A stretch of 64,000 bases of DNA from positions 62,001-126,000 of the forward strand of contig NZ_MKZO01000005.1 of assembly GCF_001941965.1 (NCBI RefSeq). Reading direction: 5' to 3'. This DNA comes from Pseudomonas putida. GTDB taxonomy: Bacteria > Pseudomonadota > Gammaproteobacteria > Pseudomonadales > Pseudomonadaceae. The notes beneath the pieces are model-generated. The model was not told the origin of the DNA, made no database searches, and saw only the letters and a program-made list of their open reading frames with translations. A program made the position numbers and the translations under genes. Shown here piece by piece: positions 39,318-47,904 of this stretch; positions within the stretch are counted from its first letter, which is position 1; every line of letters starts with the position of its first letter.

Positions 39318-39348
39318 GCTACAGGCCACGTAATCCGTGGCCTGTAGC
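39318..39348. terminator. hairpin between convergent rarD and gcvR-like gene
   Basis: Perfect 13-bp inverted repeat GCTACAGGCCACG / CGTGGCCTGTAGC with a 5-nt loop. No strong U-run on the plus strand; on the minus strand TTTGATCATTTTATG follows. Probably a bidirectional terminator. Confidence 0.65.
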
Positions 39349-39362
39349 AACCTCTCCCAAGG

Positions 39363-39526
39363 TTATCCACACCCTCATCCCCGTGCTTTGTGCACAAGAC
39401 CCTGATTTCTGGCGATTTTTTGCTCAATATCCGGAGAGCCTTGATCCGCGCGGCCTGCACGGCTGAGCCCCCAGCTTATCCACAGGGCGATCCCCGTGAA
39501 ACCGGGATAAGTGGATTGGGGATAAC
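39363..39526. other. cluster of DnaA-box-like sites
   Basis: Two perfect consensus DnaA boxes TTATCCACA at 39363-39371 and 39476-39484, plus reversed GGATAA cores at 39504-39509 and 39520-39525, in a 230-bp non-coding interval. It is not next to dnaA/dnaN, so it is not the usual oriC. A titration or regulatory site is possible. Confidence 0.55.
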
Positions 39527-40044
39527 TACTCTTCAGGACGCAGTTCCAGATCGACCATCAGGTCGTCGGCCAGCTCTTCGAGACGGGCTTGCAGGTTGTC
39601 CAGCGACAGGGTCAGCGGCACCGCGAGCAAGGCATCGGCATGGAACAGCGGCTCGCTGCTCATCGGGGCCGGGCGCACATCGGTGCTCAAACGCTCGACA
39701 TTGACCCCCTGCTCCGCCAATAGTCGAGTGATGTCGCGGACGATTCCCGGTCTATCATTGCCCACCAGGCTCATGGCAATCGGCTTCCACGAGCAGGACG
39801 GTTCGATCCCGCTTTCCGCGATCAGTACGCGGATGCCGCGCTCGCCCAAGGCCTGCAGGGCCTCGACCAGTTCATCATGGGACTCGGCCGGCACCGCGAT
39901 ACGCAGGATCCCGGCGAACTGCCCGGCCATCCGCGACATGCGGCTCTCCAGCCAGTTGCCGTTATGCTCGGCGATGGTTTGGGCGATACGCTCGACCTGG
40001 CCTGCCTTGTCGGCGGCAATGACGGTGAGGACAAGATGGTTCAC
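39526..40044 (-). CDS. GcvR-like double-ACT-domain protein
   Basis: A 172-residue protein made of two ACT domains (about 1-80 and 88-165; LVLTVIAADKAGQVERIAQ and MSLVGNDRPGIVRDITRLL). It is of the type that in E. coli binds glycine and holds the activator GcvA inactive to control glycine cleavage. No DNA-binding domain of its own. The stop region contains one of the DnaA-box-like cores. Divergent from glcB across 439 bp. Confidence 0.88.
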   Translation of the reverse strand: MNHLVLTVIAADKAGQVERIAQTIAEHNGNWLESRMSRMAGQFAGILRIAVPAESHDELVEALQALGERGIRVLIAESGIEPSCSWKPIAMSLVGNDRPGIVRDITRLLAEQGVNVERLSTDVRPAPMSSEPLFHADALLAVPLTLSLDNLQARLEELADDLMVDLELRPEE

Positions 40045-40227
40045 GCGGACGACCCTCTGCTGGAATACCCGTGGAAACGCCCGTGGCAGCAGGACGTCGG
40101 GAAAGTATAGGCAAGGCGCGGCAACCTGCCGCAGGTCAACGGAAAAACGAATCGTGTACTGTTTTAAGATTTATCTGGAACAATCCACTCGTTTTTTGCG
40201 AACATATGCCCTCCCAGCGTGACCCTA

Positions 40228-40245
40228 TGCGACCAAACGGTCGCA
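40228..40245. promoter_or_regulatory. palindrome upstream of glcB
   Basis: TGCGACC-AAAC-GGTCGCA, a perfect 7-bp inverted repeat, plus ATGCGC-A-GCGCAT at 40273-40285. Both lie in the 439-bp gene-free gap (40045-40483) between the GcvR-like gene and glcB, which must hold both promoters. The regulator is unknown; no open frame in the gap looks real. Confidence 0.4.
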
Positions 40246-40483
40246 GAACGACGTATTTAGTCTGATTTTCACATGCGCAGCGCATCATGTAGTATGCCGC
40301 AGCGTGGACTACAAAACGTTCCGATCGATGTCTGCCAAGCGCCTGTGAAAATGCGCAACCGCCCACCGGCTTGTCTGGCGGGCCGCATCCAGTCGTCCGC
40401 AAGGGCCGCTTGTGGTGCCGTGTTTAGAGAAGCGCGCAAGGCATAAATAGAAAGCGATATAGCTGAGCAGAGTGAGGCAAGCA

Positions 40484-42661
40484 ATGACTGAACACGTTCA
40501 AGTCGGTGGCCTTCAGGTCGCCAAAGTCCTGTTCGACTTCGTGAACAACGAAGCCATTCCCGGTACCGGCGTCAGCGCCGAGAAGTTCTGGGCAGGCGCG
40601 GAAAAGATCATCAACGACCTCGCTCCAAAGAACAAAGCCCTGCTGAGCAAACGCGACACCCTGCAAGCGCAGATCGATGCCTGGCACCAGGCGCGCAAAG
40701 GCCAGGCCCATGACGCCGCGGCCTACAAGACTTTCCTCCAGGAAATTGGTTACCTGCTGCCAGAAGCCGCGGATTTCCAGGTGTCCACCCAGAACGTCGA
40801 TGAAGAAATCGCCGTGATGGCCGGCCCGCAACTGGTCGTTCCTGTGATGAACGCCCGCTTCGCCCTGAACGCCTCCAACGCCCGCTGGGGCTCGCTGTAC
40901 GACGCGCTGTACGGCACCGATGCCATCAGCGAGGATGGCGGCGCCGAGAAGGGCAAGGGCTACAACAAGGTCCGTGGCGACCAGGTCATCGCCTTCGCCC
41001 GCGCCTTCCTCGACGAATCCGCACCACTGGCTGCCGGTTCCCACGTCGACGCCACCCGCTACAGCATCGACGGCGGCAAGCTGGTCGTCGCCCTCAAGGG
41101 CGGCAGCAACAGCGGCCTGCGTGACGACGCGCAGCTGATCGGCTTCCAGGGCCAGGCGTCCGAGCCGACCGGCATCCTGCTCAAGCACAACGACCTGCAC
41201 TTCGAAATCCAGATCGACCCGACCACTCCAGTCGGCCAGACCGACGCCGCCGGCGTGAAGGACATCCTGGTCGAAGCTGCCCTGACCACCATCATGGACT
41301 GCGAAGACTCGGTCGCTGCCGTGGACGCCGACGACAAGGTCGTCGTCTACCGCAACTGGCTGGGCCTGATGAAGGGCGGCCTGGCGGAAAGCGTGAGCAA
41401 GAACGGCCAGACCTTCACCCGCACCATGAACCCGGACCGCGAGTACACCACGCCGGCCGGTGGCACCGTCACCCTGCATGGTCGTTCGTTGCTGTTCGTG
41501 CGCAACGTCGGTCACCTGATGACCATCGACGCGATCCTCGACAAGGACGGCAACGAAGTCCCCGAAGGCATCCTCGACGGCCTGGTCACCAACCTGGCGG
41601 CGATGCACAACCTCAACGGCAACACCACCCGCAAGAACACCCGCAAGGGTTCGGTGTACATCGTCAAGCCGAAGATGCACGGTCCGGAAGAAGCGGCGTT
41701 CACCAACGAGCTGTTCGGCCGTATCGAAGACATGCTCGGCCTGCCGCACAACACCCTGAAAGTCGGGATCATGGACGAGGAGCGCCGTACCACGGTCAAC
41801 CTCAAGGCGTGCATCAAGGCGGCCAGCGAGCGCGTAGTGTTCATCAACACCGGCTTCCTCGACCGTACCGGCGACGAGATCCACACCTCCATGGAAGCCG
41901 GCGCGATGGTGCGCAAGGGTGCCATGAAGGCGCAGAAATGGATCGGTGCCTACGAGAACTCCAACGTCGATATCGGCCTGGCGACCGGTCTGCAAGGCCG
42001 CGCCCAGATCGGTAAAGGCATGTGGGCCATGCCGGACCTGATGGCCGATATGCTGGAACAGAAGATCGCCCATCCGCTGGCCGGTGCCAACACTGCGTGG
42101 GTCCCGTCGCCGACCGCCGCGGCCCTGCACGTGCTGCACTACCACAAGGTCAACGTGAAGGAGCGCCAGGCCGAACTGGCCAAGCGCGCCCCGGCTTCGG
42201 TGGACGACATCCTGACCATCCCGCTGGCGCCGGACACCAACTGGTCCGCCGACGAGATCCGCAACGAGCTGGACAACAATGCCCAGGGCATCCTTGGCTA
42301 CGTGGTGCGCTGGATCGACCAGGGCGTGGGTTGCTCGAAGGTGCCGGACATCAACGATGTCGGCCTGATGGAAGACCGTGCCACCCTGCGTATCTCCGCC
42401 CAGCTGCTGGCCAACTGGCTGCGTCATGGCGTGGTGAGCGAGGCACAGATCCTGGAAAGCCTGAAGCGCATGGCGCCGGTGGTGGACAAGCAGAACGCCA
42501 ACGACGCGCTGTATCGCCCGATGGCGCCGGACTTCGACAGCAACATCGCCTTCCAGGCGGCGGTCGAACTGGTGGTCGAAGGTGCCAAGCAACCGAACGG
42601 GTATACCGAGCCGGTGCTGCACCGTCGTCGTCGCGAGTACAAGGCGCGTAACGGCCTGTAA
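40484..42661 (+). CDS. glcB: malate synthase G
   Basis: Condenses glyoxylate and acetyl-CoA to malate, used in the glyoxylate shunt and glycolate catabolism. 725 residues, the long monomeric G form. Active-site regions: [35 protein letters not shown] and [18 protein letters not shown]. The ATG at 40484 has GAGG 8 bases ahead and is preferred to the GTG at 40472. Stands alone and is followed by a REPIN. Confidence 0.96.
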   Translation: MTEHVQVGGLQVAKVLFDFVNNEAIPGTGVSAEKFWAGAEKIINDLAPKNKALLSKRDTLQAQIDAWHQARKGQAHDAAAYKTFLQEIGYLLPEAADFQVSTQNVDEEIAVMAGPQLVVPVMNARFALNASNARWGSLYDALYGTDAISEDGGAEKGKGYNKVRGDQVIAFARAFLDESAPLAAGSHVDATRYSIDGGKLVVALKGGSNSGLRDDAQLIGFQGQASEPTGILLKHNDLHFEIQIDPTTPVGQTDAAGVKDILVEAALTTIMDCEDSVAAVDADDKVVVYRNWLGLMKGGLAESVSKNGQTFTRTMNPDREYTTPAGGTVTLHGRSLLFVRNVGHLMTIDAILDKDGNEVPEGILDGLVTNLAAMHNLNGNTTRKNTRKGSVYIVKPKMHGPEEAAFTNELFGRIEDMLGLPHNTLKVGIMDEERRTTVNLKACIKAASERVVFINTGFLDRTGDEIHTSMEAGAMVRKGAMKAQKWIGAYENSNVDIGLATGLQGRAQIGKGMWAMPDLMADMLEQKIAHPLAGANTAWVPSPTAAALHVLHYHKVNVKERQAELAKRAPASVDDILTIPLAPDTNWSADEIRNELDNNAQGILGYVVRWIDQGVGCSKVPDINDVGLMEDRATLRISAQLLANWLRHGVVSEAQILESLKRMAPVVDKQNANDALYRPMAPDFDSNIAFQAAVELVVEGAKQPNGYTEPVLHRRRREYKARNGL

Positions 42662-42697
42662 GTGATGGGCCGGCCAGACATCGATGGTGTCTGGTCT

Positions 42698-42781
42698 GGC
42701 CTCATCGCTGGAAAGCCAGCTCCCACAGGTTTAGCGGTGTTCGCGATCCCTGTGGGAGCTGGCTTGCCAGCGATAGGGCCC
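42698..42781. repeat. REPIN, family 1
   Basis: Left arm has one change (GGAAAGCCAG for GGCAAGCCAG), right arm is consensus; the spacer GGTGTTCGCGATC is close to those at 19301 and 51751. It lies between convergent glcB and the response regulator gene. Confidence 0.88.
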
Positions 42782-42801
42782 TCAACAGCAACACACTTCT
42801 A

Positions 42802-43251
42802 TCAGCTGATCCCCAGCTCCCGCCGCACCAACTCCATCAATTTCCCCACCTCGATCGGCTTCAGCAGGAAATCCACCACACTCAGGTGCATGGCGGTAAT
42901 CGCATCCTGCACGCCGGCATCGCCGGAAATGATGATGATCGGCAGCTCCGCCCGCTCCGACTCGCGCACCTTGCCAATCAGCTCCAGGCCATCGAACGGC
43001 CCCATCCGCAAATCCGTGATCAACAACCCGATACTCCGGTCGTGCAGGATCCTCTGCAAGGCCTCGCGCGCATCGGTCAGGGCAAAACTCTCGATCCCCT
43101 CGGCCTCGAGGTACTGCGCCAGCAGGTCGCTGGCGTCCTCATCGTCATCGACCACCAGCACTTTCTGCGGTCGCGCGGGCGGTGCGGTCAATTCCGCAAG
43201 CGCCTCGCGCTCGGCATCGCTCAATAAATCGTCGTGGTCAGGCATGGGCAT
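42802..43251 (-). CDS. orphan CheY-like response regulator
   Basis: A 149-residue protein: about 25 acidic leading residues, then one receiver domain and no output domain. The acidic pocket is in VLVVDDDEDA, the phospho-acceptor Asp in LLITDLRMGPFDG, the Ser/Thr switch in IIIISGDAG and the Lys in FLLKPIEVG. No histidine kinase is beside it. The start could be 43245 instead (147 residues). Divergent from the cNMP/CBS/DUF294 gene. Confidence 0.88.
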   Translation of the reverse strand: MPMPDHDDLLSDAEREALAELTAPPARPQKVLVVDDDEDASDLLAQYLEAEGIESFALTDAREALQRILHDRSIGLLITDLRMGPFDGLELIGKVRESERAELPIIIISGDAGVQDAITAMHLSVVDFLLKPIEVGKLMELVRRELGIS

Positions 43252-43385
43252 CTCATTGTTTCGAGCACGCAAAGGCTCTGTAATCAAGTTCAGACCGCAA
43301 TCAAAGCGCTTGCAACCTGCATTTCGTCGGCGCCCTAGACTTACGTCCAATGGGCACCTGCTGGCGGTCAGCCGACCATGGAAGC

Positions 43386-43396
43386 AATAACAACAA
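43386..43396 (+). promoter_or_regulatory. Crc/Hfq-type CA motif
   Basis: AATAACAACAA, three AAY repeats, 39 bases upstream of the DUF294-gene ATG in the presumed leader. It matches the AAnAAnAA motif bound by Hfq with Crc in pseudomonads. Confidence 0.5.
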
Positions 43397-43435
43397 TTCG
43401 GTTTCGCTACACGAGACCCCGAGACGGTGCCGCTG

Positions 43436-45373
43436 ATGAGCAAAATGGACGCGTTCGACCAGGCCGGTAAAACCGCTGTCATGCAGAACATCCAGGGGAC
43501 CATGCAGTTCCTGCAACGTTTCCCGCCGTTCAACCAGATGGAGAACGCCCACCTGGCGTACCTGGTGGAACAGTGCCAACTGCGCTTCCATGCCGCCGGC
43601 GAGAGCATCATCAAACCTGCCGACGGCCCCGTCGAGCACTTCTACATCGTCAAGCAGGGCCGCGTGGTCGGCGAGCGCACCCATGTGGTCAAGGGCGGCA
43701 CCGAAACCACCTTCGAAATCACCCGCGGCGAATGCTTCCCGCTGGCCGCCCTGCTGGGCGAACGCGCCACCCGCACCGAACATATCGCCGGCGAAGACAC
43801 CTTCTGCCTGCAGTTGAACAAAGCGGCATTCATCCGTCTGTTCGCCATTTCCGACGTGTTTCGAGATTTTTCCCTACGTGGGGTGAGCAGCCTGCTCGAC
43901 CAGGTCAACCAGCAGGTCCAGCGCCGCGCCGTGGAGACCCTCGGCAACCAGTATTCGCTCAACACCCGCCTCGGCGAACTGGCCATGCGCCATCCGGTGG
44001 TCTGCACCCCGGCCACCAGCCTGCGCGAAGCGGTGCGGATGATGGACGAGACCCAGGTCGGCAGCATCGTGATCGTCGATGAACAGCGTTTCCCGGTGGG
44101 CATCTTCACCCTGCGCGACCTGCGCCAGGTGGTGGCCCGTGCCGAGACCGACTTCGACTCGGCAGTCTCCGGCCATATGACCGCCTCGCCCTTCTACCTC
44201 ACGCCCCAGGCCAGCGCCTTCGATGCGGCCATCGCCATGACCGAGCGACATATCGCTCACGTCTGCCTGGTGGAGGACCGGCGCCTGTGTGGCGTGGTCT
44301 CCGAGCGCGACCTGTTTTCCCTGCAACGGGTCGACCTGGTCCACCTGGCCCGCACCATCCGCAGCGCACCGCGCCTGGAAAGCCTGGTGGGCCTGCGCGG
44401 CGAGATCGGCCAACTGGTGGAACGCATGCTCGCCCACGGCGCGTCCTCGACCCAGATCACCCATATCATCACCCTGCTCAACGACCACACCGTGTGCCGG
44501 GTGATCGAACTGGCCCTGGAAGAAAAGGGCGACCCGGGCGTGCCGTTTACCTGGCTGTGCTTCGGCAGCGAAGGCCGCCGCGAGCAGACCCTGCACACCG
44601 ACCAGGACAACGGCATCCTCTTCGAGGCCAAGGATGCGGTGGAGGCCGCCGAGATCCGCGGCCGCCTGCTGCCCCTCGCCCAGTACATCAACCAGAACCT
44701 GGCGCAATGCGGCTTCAGCCTGTGCAAGGGCAATATCATGGCCGGCAACCCGGAGCTGTGCCTGTCGCGCAGCGAATGGGCGCGGCGCTTCTCGGCCTTT
44801 ATCCGCGAGGCGACCCCGGAAAACCTGCTGGCCTCCAGCATCTACTTCGACCTGCGGGTGGTCTGGGGCGATGACCGCGGCTGCGAGCAACTGCGCCACG
44901 GCATCCTCGAACAGGTCGCCGACAACCGCCTGTTCCAGCGCATGATGGCCGACAACGCACTGCGCCAGAAACCACCGGTGGGGCGCTTCCGCGAGTTCGT
45001 CCTGACCCGCGCCGGCAACGACAAGGCCGCCACCCTCGACCTCAAGGTCCAGGGCCTGACGCCCTTCGTCGATGGCGCGCGCCTGCTGGCCCTGGCCAAC
45101 GGCATCAGCGCCAACAACACCCTGGAGCGCCTGCGCCAGTTGGTGGAGAAGGAGGTGATCGACGCGCTGGACGGCGGCGCCTTCGAGGAGGCCTACCATT
45201 TCATCCAGCAGACCCGCATGCAGCAGCACCAGATCCAGACCCGGCAGAACCTGCCCTACTCCAACCGCGTCGACCCGGACGACCTCAACGACCTCGACCG
45301 GCGCATCCTGCGTGAATCCCTGCGTCAGGCCCAGCGCCTGCAAAGCAGCCTGGCCCTGCGGTATCAGTTATGA
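43436..45373 (+). CDS. cyclic-nucleotide-binding/CBS/DUF294 nucleotidyltransferase-like protein
   Basis: A 645-residue cytoplasmic signalling protein. An N-terminal cNMP-binding domain (about 20-130, FLQRFPPFNQM start), two CBS domains (about 165-290), a DUF294 nucleotidyltransferase-like domain (CFGSEGRREQTLHTDQDNG near 380, resembling GlnD-type GSxxR...D.D) and DUF294_C follow. The combination suggests nucleotide-controlled nucleotidyl transfer to an unknown target. The ATG at 43436 is chosen; a GTG at 43427 is possible. Its stop overlaps the exonuclease gene (ATGA), so they act together. Similar pairs often flank acetate uptake genes elsewhere, though none is present here. Confidence 0.85.
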   Translation: MSKMDAFDQAGKTAVMQNIQGTMQFLQRFPPFNQMENAHLAYLVEQCQLRFHAAGESIIKPADGPVEHFYIVKQGRVVGERTHVVKGGTETTFEITRGECFPLAALLGERATRTEHIAGEDTFCLQLNKAAFIRLFAISDVFRDFSLRGVSSLLDQVNQQVQRRAVETLGNQYSLNTRLGELAMRHPVVCTPATSLREAVRMMDETQVGSIVIVDEQRFPVGIFTLRDLRQVVARAETDFDSAVSGHMTASPFYLTPQASAFDAAIAMTERHIAHVCLVEDRRLCGVVSERDLFSLQRVDLVHLARTIRSAPRLESLVGLRGEIGQLVERMLAHGASSTQITHIITLLNDHTVCRVIELALEEKGDPGVPFTWLCFGSEGRREQTLHTDQDNGILFEAKDAVEAAEIRGRLLPLAQYINQNLAQCGFSLCKGNIMAGNPELCLSRSEWARRFSAFIREATPENLLASSIYFDLRVVWGDDRGCEQLRHGILEQVADNRLFQRMMADNALRQKPPVGRFREFVLTRAGNDKAATLDLKVQGLTPFVDGARLLALANGISANNTLERLRQLVEKEVIDALDGGAFEEAYHFIQQTRMQQHQIQTRQNLPYSNRVDPDDLNDLDRRILRESLRQAQRLQSSLALRYQL

Positions 45374-46080
45374 GCCTGTTTGCCTGGCTGCGTCCCAGCC
45401 AACCCACCCTCGAAGACGAGCAGCGCCAGCGCCTGGAGCGACTGGCCGCCGCCCCGGCCCTCGGCGACCTGAGTCTGCGCCAGCAGCGCTGGGTGGTGCT
45501 GGACCTGGAAACCAGTGGCCTCAACGTCAACCGCGACCAGGTGCTGTCGATCGGTGCCGTGGTGATCGAGGACGGCGCCATCGACTTTAGCCAGCAGTTC
45601 GAACGCACCCTGCACCGCCACGATCACAAGCTCGCCCCCAGTGTGCTGATCCACGGCCTGGCCCCCAGCGCCATCGCCGCTGGCTGTGATCCGGTGGAAG
45701 CGCTGCTGGACCTCATGGACTTTATCGGCGACAGCCCGCTGCTGGCCTTCCACGCCGGTTTCGACCAGCGCATGCTCGGCCGCGCGCTCAAGGACAGCCT
45801 CGGCTACAAGCTTCAGCACCCGTTCATGGACGTCGCCGAACTGGCGCTGCTGCTCAACCCCGACGTGGTGATGCGCGACGCCGGGCTCGACGACTGGGTC
45901 GCCCATTTCGGTCTGCAGGTCGAGGAGCGCCACAACGCCAGCGCCGATGCCCAGGTCACGGCCGAGATCGCCCTGATCCTGTTCAGCCAGGCCCGGCGCC
46001 AGCTACTCGACAGCCCGGCGCAGCTTGAACAACGCCTGCAAGGCTGGCGACGCAAGCGCCAGCAGCATCACGGCTTGTAA
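45370..46080 (+). CDS. DnaQ-like 3'-5' exonuclease
   Basis: A 236-residue DEDD-family exonuclease. Exo I is VVLDLETSGL, Exo II lies in the LLAFHAGFDQRML segment, and Exo III in HNASADAQVTAEI (DEDDh, with His in RHNASAD). An N-terminal extension of about 40 residues precedes the fold. It is not the polymerase III epsilon subunit (no clamp-binding motif seen). Its ATG overlaps the DUF294 stop. Confidence 0.88.
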   Translation: MSLFAWLRPSQPTLEDEQRQRLERLAAAPALGDLSLRQQRWVVLDLETSGLNVNRDQVLSIGAVVIEDGAIDFSQQFERTLHRHDHKLAPSVLIHGLAPSAIAAGCDPVEALLDLMDFIGDSPLLAFHAGFDQRMLGRALKDSLGYKLQHPFMDVAELALLLNPDVVMRDAGLDDWVAHFGLQVEERHNASADAQVTAEIALILFSQARRQLLDSPAQLEQRLQGWRRKRQQHHGL

Positions 46081-46153
46081 TATCTTTCCCGGACTAACGA
46101 CCGAGCAATCCGATGAGCGTTAATTGCACAGTGCCACAGGCTCTGACACAATC

Positions 46154-46172
46154 GCGAATAATTCTCGTTAGT
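46154..46172 (+). promoter_or_regulatory. predicted Fur box of the ECF sigma gene
   Basis: GCGAATAATTCTCGTTAGT contains the palindromic GAATAATTC core common in pseudomonad Fur sites before fecI-type genes. It lies 28-46 bp upstream of the sigma-factor start. Confidence 0.6.
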
Positions 46173-46199
46173 TAACACTTTCTTTTTCCGGGGAACGCC

Positions 46200-46718
46200 T
46201 TGTCGTCCGTACCTAGCCCTCACAGCGAGCTGGTTGGCGCACTGTACCGCGACCATCGCAGCTGGCTGCTTGCCTGGCTGCGCCGCAACCTGGCCAGCAG
46301 CGAACGCGCCGAAGACCTGAGCCAGGACACCTTCGTGCGCCTGCTCGGCCGCGACGAGCTGCCGGCACCGCGTCAGCCGCGGGCGTTCCTCCTGGCCGTG
46401 GCCAAGGGCCTGCTGTTCGACCACTTCCGCCGCACCGCGCTGGAACAGGCCTACCTGGAAGAACTGCTGTTGATTCCGGAGGCCGAGCATCCCTCGCCGG
46501 AAGCCCTGCACCTGATCCTCGAAGACCTCAAGGCCATCGATCGCCTGCTCGGCAAGCTGTCGAGCAAGGCCCGCGCGGCCTTCCTGCACAACCGCCTGGA
46601 TGGCATGAGCCACGCCGAGATCGCCGACAAGCTCGGCGTGTCGGTACCGCGGGTGCGCCAGTACCTGGCCCAGGGCCTGCGCCAGTGCTACATCGCCCTG
46701 TATGGCGAGCCGACATGA
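46200..46718 (+). CDS. ECF RNA polymerase sigma factor, FecI type
   Basis: A 172-residue sigma-70 family protein of the iron-starvation group. Region 2 is LYRDHRSWLLAWLRRNL...AEDLSQDTFVRLL; region 4 is LDGMSHAEIADKLGVSVPRVRQYLAQGL. The start is a TTG at 46200 behind GGGGAA; no better codon is available. It should direct transcription of the receptor gene when the FecR partner is signalled. A Fur box upstream indicates iron control. By memory of gene order it may match P. aeruginosa FiuI, not verified. Confidence 0.9.
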   Translation: MSSVPSPHSELVGALYRDHRSWLLAWLRRNLASSERAEDLSQDTFVRLLGRDELPAPRQPRAFLLAVAKGLLFDHFRRTALEQAYLEELLLIPEAEHPSPEALHLILEDLKAIDRLLGKLSSKARAAFLHNRLDGMSHAEIADKLGVSVPRVRQYLAQGLRQCYIALYGEPT

Positions 46719-47692
46719 CGCGGATGAACAACGCCCCCGTCTCGGCCGGGGTGCTCGATGCCGCGATCAACTGGCAATTGTGCTTCGACACGGGCAGTGG
46801 CAACGCCCAGGAACGCGCCGAGTTCGAGCGCTGGCACGCCGCGAGCGAAGAACACGCCCGTGCCTGGCGGCAACTGGGCATGCTCGACCAGCGCTTTGCC
46901 GCAGCCGCCGGGCCAGCACGCAAGGCCCTGCAGCAATCCCGCGTCAGTCTGCGCCAGCGTGTGCGCAAGCTCGGCGGCGGGCTGGCCAGCATCGTGGTGC
47001 TGGGTGGCCTGCTCAGTTGGGTCAATGTGCACCAGCCGCTGGGCTACTGGCTCGCCGACCAGCGCACCGGCACTGGGGAAACCCGCAGCCTGCGCCTGGA
47101 CGACGGCACCCTGATCAGCCTCAACACCCATTCCGCAGTGGATATCCGCTTCAGTGCCAAGGAACGCCTGATCGTCCTGCATGACGGCGAGATCTCCATC
47201 GAGACCGGGCACAAGGACAACGACCAGCGACCGTTCGTGGTGGTCACCGACGACGGCCGCATGCGTGCGCTGGGCACGCGCTTCCTGGTGCGCCTGGAAG
47301 ACAAGGGCACGCGCCTGAGCGTGCTGCAGTCGGCGGTGGCGGCCAAGCCGCAGGACAGCGGTGACGAGCAGGTGCTGCAGGAAGGCCAGCAGGTGTTGAT
47401 GAGCCACGACCGCCTGGGCCGGATCGACAAGCTCGGGGTCGGCGCCGATGCCTGGACCCGCGGCATGCTGGTGGTGGACAACGTGCGGCTGGCGGAGCTG
47501 GTCGAGGAGTTGGGCCGCTATCGCCCAGGGTATCTGGGGGTTGCGCCGGAAGTGGCGGACCTGCGGATTACCGGGAGCTTCCCGTTGCATGACACCGACC
47601 TGGCGTTGAAGTCGCTGTTGCCGACCTTGCCGGTGCAGGTGCAGCAGCGTACCCAGTGGTGGGTGACCGTGGTGGCTCGCGCAGAGAAATAA
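46715..47692 (+). CDS. FecR-family anti-sigma/signal transducer
   Basis: A 325-residue inner-membrane protein linking an outer-membrane receptor to the sigma factor. The cytoplasmic DUF4880 region (AINWQLCFDTGSGNAQERAE, WHAASEEHARAWRQL) is followed by one membrane helix (about 95-115), a periplasmic FecR domain (TRSLRLDDGTLISLNTHSAV) and a DUF4974/STN-like C-terminus. The ATG overlaps the sigma stop in ATGA, ensuring co-translation. Confidence 0.9.
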   Translation: MTRMNNAPVSAGVLDAAINWQLCFDTGSGNAQERAEFERWHAASEEHARAWRQLGMLDQRFAAAAGPARKALQQSRVSLRQRVRKLGGGLASIVVLGGLLSWVNVHQPLGYWLADQRTGTGETRSLRLDDGTLISLNTHSAVDIRFSAKERLIVLHDGEISIETGHKDNDQRPFVVVTDDGRMRALGTRFLVRLEDKGTRLSVLQSAVAAKPQDSGDEQVLQEGQQVLMSHDRLGRIDKLGVGADAWTRGMLVVDNVRLAELVEELGRYRPGYLGVAPEVADLRITGSFPLHDTDLALKSLLPTLPVQVQQRTQWWVTVVARAEK

Positions 47693-47705
47693 GTATTGGC
47701 CCTAC

Positions 47706-47791
47706 TGGCCTCATCGCTGGCAAGCCAGCTCCCACAGGGTCCTGCAGCGACTCGGACCCTGTGGGAGCTGGCTTGCCAGCGATAGGGCCCT
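47706..47791. repeat. REPIN, family 1, inside the iron locus
   Basis: Inverted arms around the spacer GTCCTGCAGCGACTCGGA, in the 212-bp gap between the FecR gene and the receptor gene. About 110 bp remain for the receptor promoter. Confidence 0.9.
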
Positions 47792-47904
47792 CAAAAGCAC
47801 CACCGGAATCTAAATCGAAAATATTTTCACTAACCCACTATCACTTTCGGAATCTCGTTCGGCATGGAGGCTACTTAGCACAAAAATTCCCGTCGAGGAC
47901 CCGC

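Noticed and set aside
39363..39526. Chromosomal origin of replication
   Set aside because: DnaA boxes are present but there is no dnaA/dnaN/rpmH context and no AT-rich unwinding stretch, so oriC is not claimed.
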